A stretch of DNA of 64,000 bases from Motilimonas sp. E26 (GTDB lineage Bacteria; Pseudomonadota; Gammaproteobacteria; Enterobacterales; CBDFNC01): the NCBI RefSeq assembly GCF_021278025.1, contig NZ_JAIBHJ010000014.1, forward strand, positions 53,257 to 117,256, read 5' to 3'. The notes beneath the pieces were generated by a model. The model worked only from the letters and a program-made list of their open reading frames with translations. It made no database searches and had not been told where the DNA came from. Within the stretch, counting starts at the first letter, position 1. Every line of letters begins with the position of its first letter. Shown piece by piece: positions 36,866 through 46,800 of this stretch. The position numbers and the translations under genes are program-made.

Positions 36866-36898
36866 AAAACCACTCAAGTTCACTTGAGTGGTTTTTTG
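36866..36898 (+). terminator. Attenuating terminator between oppA and oppB
   Basis: Arms AAAACCACTCAAG and CTTGAGTGGTTTT around TTCA, followed by more T. It lies 20 bp after the oppA stop and before the oppB start, a common way to keep the binding protein in excess. Confidence 0.9.
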
Positions 36899-36922
36899 AG
36901 TGTCAGCAATGGAAGCCATCCG

Positions 36923-37843
36923 ATGACTAAGTTTATTTTTAAACGTTTACTGGAAGCGATCCCGACCCTATTGGTGCTTATTACCGTGTCATTCTTTTTG
37001 ATGCGCTTTGCACCGGGTAACCCGTTTTCAAGTGAGCGCTCACTCCCGCCTAAAGTAAAGGCTAACATCGAAGCCAAATACGGCCTCGACAAACCAGTAA
37101 TTGAGCAGTATTTCAACTACCTTAAGAACCTAGTACAAGGTGACTTAGGCCCTTCGTTCAAATACAAAGATTATTCGGTCAACGAGCTAGTGGCACAAGC
37201 ACTGCCCGTGTCAGCCAAAATTGGCGCCACCGCATTTGTGCTAGCGGTGTTTTTTGGTGTTAGCTTAGGTACGCTCGCCGCCTTAAAGCAAAACACATGG
37301 CTTGACTACTTTCTGATGTCAGGGGCTATGGTTGGGGTGGTTATCCCTTCCTTTGTGCTTGCGCCAGTGTTGGTACTGGTGTTTTCCATCAGTTTAAAAT
37401 GGCTACCCGCAGGTGGCTGGAACGGTGGCGCATTGCAATTTATGGTGCTGCCAGTGATTGGCATGATGATGCATTACATTTCATCAATTGCCCGCATTAT
37501 GCGCGGCAGCATGATTGAAGTGATGAGCTCTAACTTTATCCGCACTGCGCGCGCTAAAGGTTTGTCCATGTCCTACATCGTTATTCACCATGCCCTGCGC
37601 CCTTCCATCTTACCCGTGGTGTCTTATTTAGGCCCTGCGTTTGTTGGTATTATTACCGGCTCTGTGGTGATTGAAACCATATTTGGCTTACCCGGCATCG
37701 GCCAGCTATTTGTTAACGGCGCACTGAATCGTGATTACTCCATGGTATTAGGCCTCACCATTTTGGTTGGCGCATTAACCATTACCTTTAACGCTATCGT
37801 CGATATCCTGTACGCAGTGATAGATCCGAAAATTCGTTACTAG
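36923..37843 (+). CDS. oppB: Oligopeptide ABC importer permease OppB
   Basis: A 306-residue inner-membrane permease with six helices, the family start FIFKRLLEAIPTLLVLITVSFF, the RFAPGNPF motif and the EAA loop FIRTARAKGLSMSYIVIHHALR. The ATG at 36923 is preceded by GGAAG; the frame extends 13 codons earlier into the terminator and is not used. It is followed 15 bp later by oppC. Confidence 0.94.
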   Translation: MTKFIFKRLLEAIPTLLVLITVSFFLMRFAPGNPFSSERSLPPKVKANIEAKYGLDKPVIEQYFNYLKNLVQGDLGPSFKYKDYSVNELVAQALPVSAKIGATAFVLAVFFGVSLGTLAALKQNTWLDYFLMSGAMVGVVIPSFVLAPVLVLVFSISLKWLPAGGWNGGALQFMVLPVIGMMMHYISSIARIMRGSMIEVMSSNFIRTARAKGLSMSYIVIHHALRPSILPVVSYLGPAFVGIITGSVVIETIFGLPGIGQLFVNGALNRDYSMVLGLTILVGALTITFNAIVDILYAVIDPKIRY

Positions 37844-37858
37844 CCTTGGAGTATTAAT

Positions 37859-38767
37859 ATGTTCGTTACCAAAGAGAAACGCCAGGCGATTGAAAGTGCG
37901 GCGGAAAGCTTAGAAATAGAAGGACGCAGCCTGTGGCAAGATGCCCGTCGCCGCTTTTTTCGTAACAAAGCAGCAGTGGTCAGTCTGATTATCTTAACCT
38001 GTATTACCCTGCTGGTAATTATTGGCCCACATTTAAGTGCATATGCCTTTGATGATACAGACTGGTCAGCCATGCATGTTGGGCCAAGTATTGAAAACGG
38101 CCATTACTTTGGCACCGATAGCTTGGGTCGAGATCTTTTTGTGCGCACCTTGATGGGTGGACAAATATCCTTAATGGTCGGCCTACTTGGTGCGGTCGTT
38201 GCCATGATCATCGGCACCCTCTATGGCGCAACTTCAGGCTTTATTGGTGGCCGCGTTGATCAGCTAATGATGCGCGTGCTGGAAATTTTATACTCATTTC
38301 CGTTTATGTTTTTTGTGATCTTATTGGTGACCTTTTTTGGTCGTAATATCTTACTGATTTTCCTTGCCATTGGCGCGGTATCTTGGCTCGATATGGCGCG
38401 TATCGTGCGCGGCCAAACCTTAAGTTTAAAACGCAAAGAGTTTATTGAAGCAGCCCATGTGTGTGGCGTCAGTAAATGGAAGATCATCACCCGTCATATT
38501 GTACCCAATGTATTAGGAATAGTGGTGGTTTACGCTACCTTACTGGTTCCAAGTATGATCTTATTTGAATCTTTCTTAAGCTTCCTTGGCCTTGGTGTAC
38601 AAGAGCCCATGACCAGCTGGGGCGCGCTACTCAACGAAGGCTCACAATCCATGGAAATTGCTTTATGGCAACTGCTGTTTCCCGCAGGATTCATGGTCAC
38701 TACCTTGTTCTGCTTTAACTTTGTCGGCGACGGTTTACGTGACGCCTTAGACCCGAAAGACCGCTAA
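37859..38767 (+). CDS. oppC: Oligopeptide ABC importer permease OppC
   Basis: A 302-residue permease with the OppC N-terminal extension (SLWQDARRRFFRNKAAVVSL), HYFGTDSLGRDLFVRTLMGG and the EAA loop EFIEAAHVCGVSKWKIITRH. GGAG precedes the ATG. It pairs with OppB, and the oppD start follows after nine bases. Confidence 0.94.
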   Translation: MFVTKEKRQAIESAAESLEIEGRSLWQDARRRFFRNKAAVVSLIILTCITLLVIIGPHLSAYAFDDTDWSAMHVGPSIENGHYFGTDSLGRDLFVRTLMGGQISLMVGLLGAVVAMIIGTLYGATSGFIGGRVDQLMMRVLEILYSFPFMFFVILLVTFFGRNILLIFLAIGAVSWLDMARIVRGQTLSLKRKEFIEAAHVCGVSKWKIITRHIVPNVLGIVVVYATLLVPSMILFESFLSFLGLGVQEPMTSWGALLNEGSQSMEIALWQLLFPAGFMVTTLFCFNFVGDGLRDALDPKDR

Positions 38768-38776
38768 GGAGCCAGC

Positions 38777-39766
38777 ATGAAACTGTTAGATGTAAAAGAC
38801 TTAGAAGTACAATTTGCCACCCCTGAAGGCAGCGTCGTCGCGGTAAACAAGCTGAACTTTAGCTTAGATAAAGGCCAAACCTTAGGTATCGTTGGTGAGT
38901 CTGGCTCAGGAAAAAGCCAAACCGCGTTTGCCTTAATGGGCTTATTGGCGAAAAACGGTACCATCAGCGGCAGTGCTAAATTTGAAGGCCAAGAAATACT
39001 TAACCTGCCGGAAAAACAGCTCAACAACATTCGCGCCGAGCAAATTGCGATGATCTTCCAAGATCCCATGACCTCACTGAACCCCTACATGAAAGTAGGT
39101 GAACAATTAATGGAAGTGCTGATCAAACATAAAGGCATGAGCAAACAAGATGCCTTTAATCACAGCGTGCGCATGCTCGATGCGGTTAAAATGCCGGAAG
39201 CACACAAACGCATGGCAATGTATCCTCATGAGTTTTCTGGCGGTATGCGCCAGCGCGTAATGATTGCCATGGCGTTGCTATGTCAGCCTAAATTGCTGAT
39301 TGCCGATGAGCCGACCACCGCACTTGATGTAACGGTACAGGCGCAAATAATGTCACTGCTGAACGAGTTAAAAGACGACTTTGGCACTTCTATTATCATG
39401 ATCACTCATGACTTAGGCGTGGTGGCAGGTATTTGTGACTCAGTATTAGTGATGTACGCTGGGCGCACCATGGAATACGGCAGCGTGCGCGATATTTTCT
39501 ATCGCCCAACCCACCCTTACACTCAAGGTTTGCTCAAAGCCATTCCGCGCCTGGATACTGAAGGTGAAATATTGCCAACCATCCCAGGCAACCCACCTAA
39601 CTTATTGCGCTTACCAATGGGCTGCCCGTTCCAACAACGCTGTGAATTTGTCAGCGAACAATGTCAGCAAAGCGCACCCGATTTAACGGAATTTGCAACA
39701 GGTCGCCAACGTGCCTGTTTTAATCCACCAGCAGTGATTACCACAATTTCTGGGAGTGAAGCATGA
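38777..39766 (+). CDS. oppD: Oligopeptide ABC importer ATPase OppD
   Basis: A 329-residue ATPase with Walker A GESGSGKSQ, Q-loop IFQDPMTSLNPYM, signature FSGGMRQRVMIAMAL, Walker B LLIADEPTTALD and switch histidine MITHDLGVV. The C-terminal oligopeptide-transporter extension has the cysteine cluster GCPFQQRCEFVSEQCQQ through RACF, typical of an iron-sulfur site in this family. Its stop overlaps the oppF start as ATGA. Confidence 0.95.
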   Translation: MKLLDVKDLEVQFATPEGSVVAVNKLNFSLDKGQTLGIVGESGSGKSQTAFALMGLLAKNGTISGSAKFEGQEILNLPEKQLNNIRAEQIAMIFQDPMTSLNPYMKVGEQLMEVLIKHKGMSKQDAFNHSVRMLDAVKMPEAHKRMAMYPHEFSGGMRQRVMIAMALLCQPKLLIADEPTTALDVTVQAQIMSLLNELKDDFGTSIIMITHDLGVVAGICDSVLVMYAGRTMEYGSVRDIFYRPTHPYTQGLLKAIPRLDTEGEILPTIPGNPPNLLRLPMGCPFQQRCEFVSEQCQQSAPDLTEFATGRQRACFNPPAVITTISGSEA

Positions 39767-40761
39767 AACAAGTTAACGAAGCGGCAAACGCCATCCTAGA
39801 AATAGAAAATTTAAAAGTACAGTTTGAAATAAAGCAAAAAGGCGGCTGGCCTTGGACACCACCAGCACAGTTAAAGGCTGTTGATGGTGTTTCCATTAAG
39901 CTTTACCAAGGCGAAACCTTAGGCGTGGTTGGCGAGTCAGGCTGCGGCAAATCTACCTTTGCCCGCGCCATTATCGGCTTAGTGAAATCTTGTGCTGGCA
40001 GCATCGTTTGGATGGGACAAGATCTCACCAGTCATAGTGAATCAGAGCTGCGCGCAGTGCGCCAAGATATTCAAATGATCTTCCAAGATCCGCTAGCTTC
40101 CCTTAACCCACGCATGACAGTCGGCGATATCATTGCCGAGCCATTGCAAACTTTCTTTCCGCAGCTAAGCAAAACAGAAGTGCGCGCCAAAGTGAAATTG
40201 ATGATGGACAAGGTAGGCTTATTACCTAACGTAATTAACCGCTATCCTCATGAGTTTTCTGGTGGTCAGTGTCAACGTATCGGCATTGCACGAGCGCTGA
40301 TCTTAGAGCCAAAGCTGGTGATTTGTGATGAGCCAGTGTCGGCACTGGATGTCTCGATTCAGGCGCAAGTGGTTAACCTACTCAAGTCGTTGCAAAAAGA
40401 AATGGGTTTATCGTTAATCTTTATTGCCCATGATTTATCGGTGGTGAAACATATTTCCGATCGCGTGTTGGTGATGTATTTAGGCAATGAAGTGGAGCTG
40501 GCCACCTCAGATGAGCTGTTTAATAACCCTAAACATCCCTATACTCACGCGCTCATGTCAGCCGTGCCCCTGCCCGACCCCGATAAAGAGCGCAATAAAA
40601 CCATCGCATTATTGCCGGGCGATTTACCCTCGCCAATCAACCCGCCATCAGGCTGTGTATTTCGTACCCGCTGCCCACAGGCCCAGCCGCAATGCAGTGA
40701 GTTGAAGCCGCAATTAAAAGGGAATGAACAACACCAAGTGGCGTGTTTGTTAGTGAGCTAA
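39763..40761 (+). CDS. oppF: Oligopeptide ABC importer ATPase OppF
   Basis: A 332-residue ATPase with Walker A GESGCGKST, IFQDPLASLNPRM, signature FSGGQCQRIGIARAL, Walker B LVICDEPVSALD and FIAHDLSVV. The C-terminal extension has cysteines GCVFRTRCPQAQPQCSE and HQVACL. It completes the OppABCDF importer. The signature shows Cys instead of the more usual Arg after GGQ, which is tolerated in some members. Confidence 0.95.
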   Translation: MKQVNEAANAILEIENLKVQFEIKQKGGWPWTPPAQLKAVDGVSIKLYQGETLGVVGESGCGKSTFARAIIGLVKSCAGSIVWMGQDLTSHSESELRAVRQDIQMIFQDPLASLNPRMTVGDIIAEPLQTFFPQLSKTEVRAKVKLMMDKVGLLPNVINRYPHEFSGGQCQRIGIARALILEPKLVICDEPVSALDVSIQAQVVNLLKSLQKEMGLSLIFIAHDLSVVKHISDRVLVMYLGNEVELATSDELFNNPKHPYTHALMSAVPLPDPDKERNKTIALLPGDLPSPINPPSGCVFRTRCPQAQPQCSELKPQLKGNEQHQVACLLVS

Positions 40762-40766
40762 TATAA

Positions 40767-40803
40767 AACAGGCGCTAACGATAACTTGCTAGCGCCTGTT
40801 ATT
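40767..40803. terminator. Bidirectional terminator between oppF and the giant surface protein gene
   Basis: Arms AACAGGCGCTA and TAGCGCCTGTT around a 12-base loop. The plus strand continues ATTTAT and the minus strand continues TTATATT, so both convergent units can end here. Confidence 0.8.
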
Positions 40804-40827
40804 TATCTACGACCTAAGAGCGAGCGT

Positions 40828-43800
40828 TTATCGCTCATCAACGGGCCATAGCGGTTTATTACGGCGTATAACCACTGCTGCTAGCATTAACCCCACGAAG
40901 ACAAACCCTATACTGCCTCCTGATGATTTGCCTCCATCCGTTCCCTTTTGATACACCGTTACTGATACTTTCACCTCTCCCTGAGCCCTTGCGCCAAGTT
41001 CATCTTGAATGATGTAAGTAATAATATCGACACCTTCAAAACCCAGTTTAGGACTGTAAGTCAGTGTACCATCAACGCCCACACTTACTTGCCCTTGCAC
41101 CGCTGAAGCACTCAACACTGACAACACACCACCTTCGGCATCACTGTCGTTACTCAGCACATTAATCACAATACTGACTTGATCGGTCGTGGTGGCACTA
41201 TCGGCATTGGCTACAGGCGGATTATTAACCACCACATCAACTGTAACGGTATTGCTCGCCGTGCCGCCTTGTTGATCTGAGATGCCATATTGAATGGTGG
41301 CTCGGCCAACAAAATTGGTTGCAGGAACATAAAGTAGCTGATTACTCACAATGCTTACCGAGCCAAAATCAACGGTGGCACTGGTGATGACTAACGCATC
41401 ACCATCGGCATCCGAATCATTTGCCAACACATTAATGGTGATGGAATTGCCCGCTGCGACGTTGACGGCATCGGCTTGCGCCAGTGGCAGGTTATTACTT
41501 GTTCTCATAATCGCCACGCCACCGGGGTCAACAATAGTGCTGTTAATCACCCCGTCATCATCATTAGGGCCACCATCAACAATTTGCAATTGCACACACC
41601 AATGGCCTTCGGTCAACCCTTCGGCCCAAGCCGCATCACCCGGAGGTGGACAATAGCCAGCCTCACCTGGCGATGAAAACACCCGATCTTCAGCGGTGCT
41701 CACAAAATCGCGCCACTGGCCAGAGAGATACTTACGGTAAACCGCATTGGCTGGGATAGGCAATCGTTGCGGCAATACCACTCTCATCGCATCACCCGCT
41801 TGTGGCAGCTCAGTGATGATAAAATCGAATATACCGCCCGTGTTCTGCGCGGCCTCATCAACTGGCGTTTCACTTGCGAGTAATTGCGCGCCACCTGTTT
41901 GGTTTTGCGCCACCGTTGCACCTTTTCTTAAACAGCCCCCGGGTTCACCTTCAACTAAGAATTGCGTTGCATCACCAACCTGCTCTTGCAACACATTACA
42001 TTCATTAATCGAATCGAGATAATCAGGAATACCGTCTTTGTCGGTATCACCATAGCCCTCTTTATCATCAGGGATCAGGTCGCCATCTGTATCTTGTTCA
42101 GTCAATGCAACTAAACTGCTGACCACTTCAATATAAACATCACTTCGAGAGCTCAAGCTCGGAGTACCATCATCCGTTGCAGTCACCGCTATTTTATAAA
42201 CGCCAACCGGTAACTGCGCTGGAGAGAAAGTAATAATGCTTTCTTCATTGGTAGGGATAAGCGTGATCGGCCCATTAGCTGTGAAATCTAATGCCACACG
42301 GTCAGCAATATTGATGTCCGTTGCCGTCGCGGTCAACGTCACTAACTGATCGTTGGCAACCACTAAGTGTCGTGTTTGACCATCTTGTGTGACCGCCACT
42401 TGTAGTTTCGGCGCCACATTTTCTTCAACAATGCTGATCGTCATCGTCGACTTCGCGCCAAGGTTAATGCCATCAAGTAATTGCAGTTGAATGGTCTCGG
42501 TGCCCTCTGCGACAGCGTCGTCAAACACATTAAAGGTTACCTCGCCTACCAATCCTTGCGTGATGATGATTTCACCGTCGCTTAAATCATGGTCGCCACT
42601 ATCAGCGCTGCCCAACACGGTATAAGGCACTGTCACAGGGTAGCTCGGCGCGGGACCATTTAAATACACCTTAACGGTCGTACTCATCCCCTCCACCACT
42701 TGGCTGTCTTTTTGCATCGAGATCAACGGATTAACCTTAACCTCTTGGCTAGCAATAGCTTGTCGCCCTTGGTTATCGGTTGCTTGCCAATACACTAAAT
42801 GATTACCCGGTGTAAATACGGGAGCTCCGCTCGCCAAGGACACAGGGATCGGATTACCCAGACTGTCTGTTGCCACCGCTGTGCCTAAATTCACTTTTGT
42901 AAACAGCCCTGTTGCATTAACAGTAAGATCCGCTGGTGTGACAATAGTTGGCTCATTACCACCACTTTTACCATTGATGATGATATTAGCATTAGCTTGG
43001 GCACGGGCTTGGCTTCCATTTTCAATTATATAGCTGACAATTATCGGCCCCTGTGTATTGCCTGGGGTTTTCAAAGTCAGTTTGTTGTTCTCAATGAGTA
43101 CGGTGCCAATGGACGCTTTAGCTCCAGTTATTTTCAATGCTCCACCGTCTGGGTCTACGTCGTTGTCTAACACGGGTAGTGCATACTCATTTGATACAAC
43201 CGCATCGAAAATAAAGGTATCGTCTAATGCGATAGGCTCATCATTGACGGCACCTATATTCACTGTGATCGTAGCAATGTTCGACTTAGCGCCTTCACTA
43301 TCCATAATCGAATAATTAAAGCTATCACTCCCCGTTTCATTGGCATTAGGTGTGTAAGTGATCGTACCATTAATTAGGTCCACAGCCGCATTACCCTTCA
43401 TAGGCAAGGTTTCAAGGGTAATAGCCCCTGTTGGGTGAGTGTCCTCAATATCCGTTGCACTGGCTCTCACCGTCAGGGCCTCTGTTGCGGTATCCTCCTC
43501 TATACTTGGAGTGAAATTAGCCGCAACAGGCAAATCATTGATAGCGGTAATCGTGACAGATACTGTTGCTGCATTAGACTCCGCTTGTTCGGCATCTTTC
43601 ACCGTATAGGTGAAAGAATCCGCGCCATTGGCGTTGGCGTTCGGGGTATAAGTGACAATACCATTACTCACCGACACTTGCCCTTTCGCTGGCGCCGATT
43701 TAATCGTGACTAATGAAGCCACTATGTTGCTCTCTGGATCAGTATCATTACTCAGAACATTGATTTGATTAGCACTGTCCTCATTCGTCGTCAATGTGTC

Positions 43801-46800
43801 ATTCACCGCCGATGGTGCAACATTGTAGCGCTTTGTCACCGTATCACTGAATGCTGAACTGATATTACCTGCGATATCTTTTACTAATACCGTTAAGGTG
43901 AGTGTACCTTCGGCTAAGTTACTAACATTGATTCCCGATACCCGTTGGGCGGTACCCGAAACTGCCACTGCACTTGTGCTATTTACCTTATTCGTTCCAT
44001 CTGAAATTTGATAGGTAAAAGAACCACTCCCTGCGCCTTCTAAACCAGATAAAGAGAAGCTCAATGCCGTTTCATTGTCTGCATTTATGCTACCCTGCTC
44101 GATAGATACCGACACCCCGCTCGGTGCCACCGCATCAATATTGATTGACAGACTAGCACTATCCGTCGTATTGCCTGCGGTATCCGCTGCGCGTGCCAAT
44201 ACCAGGTGAGTACCCGCTGTCATCGCCGAATTCACCGTAATGGACCAAACACTTCCTGTGACTATCGCACTGCCAAGCATGCCATCTACATCCGAAATCA
44301 GTGTGATGGTATCGCTATTTGTCCCTTGGCCGGTAAACGTGGGGGTTGTATCGCTTGTGATATTATCGGTATTTGAGCTCCCATTGTCTGTACTGGATGT
44401 CATGTCCGGTGTACTTGACGCATTGGGAGACTGAGTATCAATCGTCACGTTTAATGCACTAGAGCGCCCACTGACATTATTCACACTGTCTGTGGCCTCT
44501 GCTGTAATCGCATGCGTAAGACCCGATGTGAGCGCAGCAGTCGTAATTTGCCAGTTGCCACCCGTGGCGACAGTTGAACCGATTACCGTATTACCACTAC
44601 CAACCTGGCTACTGTATAGCTTCACTGTTGCGCCACTTTCTGCGCTGCCACTTAACGTCGGCGTGGTGTCATTGGTGATATTATCGGTATTTGATGGGCC
44701 ATAATCTGAAGCGGAATCTAAGTCCGGAGTCGAAGGTGCACTAGGTGCAACATTATCAACCACTGTAATAGTAAATGACTCTTGGAAAGTCGCATTACCG
44801 TCACTGGTTTGAATACAAATAGTGTAACTACCGGGTTGCGTTGAGACTTTTGTTTGCAGCGTATTAGCGGTAAATTGGAAGCTACTATTACCACTACTTG
44901 CGCTACAACTACCACTATCACTCGCATTGGCATTAACCAAACTATAACTATGACTGTCACTGCTATCTATATCAGTGCTGGTTGCGGTAGCCACCGCGGC
45001 CCCTGTCCCTGTTGCTGATTGATTAATGCTAGTGGCCGACAGCGCGATATCCGTCGGCGTATCGTTTTGCGCCGTAATATTAACAACGGCTTGGTTACTG
45101 CCCGTGCTATCAATGGAGCCATCATTAAAGGTGAAATTAAGCGTAACAGATGAGGCAGGATCTTCAGAACTGTTACGATAGCCTATCGACTGTAATACAC
45201 CATCAACGATGGCTGAGGTAGCACTACTGTTAAAGGTAAGTACCAAGGTGCCGGCTGAATTTGTCGTTACCGTTCCCACCGAGCTTGCATTGTATGTAAA
45301 GGTATTGCCTTGTACTAAGCTGCCCAACAGCCCGGTATGACTAAACACATCCTGACTATTCGCACCACCAGAGCGCGCTAAGGTTACTGTTGCGCCATCA
45401 TAGTTACCATTGCCGCCATTAAGGGCATCTAATTCAGTATCAGCAACCGTCATATCGTTATCAATGCTAACGGCAGAGCCATTTTCAACAAAGGTAGCGC
45501 CACCATTTAAGCTACTAAATACGGGCACCTCATTTGGCGCAATAAAGGTAATGACGGTATCACTGCCACTGTCGGCAACGGTATAAGCCAAACTGGCAGC
45601 AGGAGCATTGGTTAAAGATAAGGAAAGCTCTGAGATATTAAAATCGGTGGCATCGGTATCCACCTCCAATGTACTGGTGCCGTTAAACCGCACATTCGCA
45701 CTCGATAGTCCAGTCACGCCTGTAATGGTTATTTGATCGCCAATGGCTAAGTCCGCGATAGTATCGCCAGATAAATCTGAGGCGCTTCCGATAAAGTTAT
45801 CACCACCTGCATTACCCGTCATCGTATCGGTGCCAGCCCCCGGACGAATAATATCGGCCCCGCTGCCGCCAACAAAGGTATCGTCACCGCCTAAATCGGT
45901 GGCCGTGATTGATAATACATCACCAACAAATGCTGAAGCATTAATTGACAAGTCATTGGTGATGGCACTGCCTGTGGTGTTAGTAATAGCAACGGTTTGC
46001 CCATCGGCATTAAAGTTGTCTGTCAAGGTGATGGTTGATGCGCTATTCGTCCCTATAGCAATCGCGTCTATGGCAGAAACAGAGGTAGCTGAGAAGTTAA
46101 ATGTCCCACCATCCATTAGCTTAAGGGTTTCACTGCCACTCGCACCGTTTATGGCACTAGTAAAGTCACCAATATTGGCTGAATCAATGGCAACTGTTGC
46201 ACCGCTATTCAAAGAAAGGGTGCCTATGTTGAAAAAGCTGCCGCCCGTTATATCTGCGCCATCAGACACTTGCACCTGATCAGCCACTGTATTTTCACCG
46301 CTTAGCGTGCCAGTGAATGAACTTCCACCAATGGCAAAAGTAACCGCGTCAGTCGCTGAGTTAGCGGTGACACTGGTTGCATCACTTGCCACAGTAATGG
46401 TTCGGGTATTACTGCTATCATCACCTAAGTTGTAATTTTCAATACCTGCTAAGGTGGTGACATTACCATCACCAATTAAGCTGATAGTTTCTACGCCAGC
46501 AGCGGTTAAAGTACCGGTAAAGTTACCATGCTGAGCTAAAGTCATGGCTACCGATGCGCCCGAAACCAAGGTTAAATTAGCAACACTGTTAATCGTTGCT
46601 CCGGTAATATCAGCGCCCGAACTAAGCGAAAGTGTATCTGGCGTTGTACTATCCCCGGTGATGGTAGCGGTATAAGTGAGCGCCCCTAAATCAAAAGTCA
46701 CCGCATCACTCGTCGAGGTGCCCGTAACTGAATGGCTGCTATTACTGACTGTCACCGTTCTCGTATTAGTGCTGTCATCCGCTAAGGTGTAGCTTTCTAT

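Noticed and set aside
45743..46279. 178-residue open frame on the plus strand
   Set aside because: It lies opposite the giant repeat protein gene; composition is low-complexity (Pro/Ala/Val/Ser) and mirrors the codon pattern of the real frame. Similar frames at 47516-47941, 47945-48358 and 46814-47128 are rejected for the same reason.
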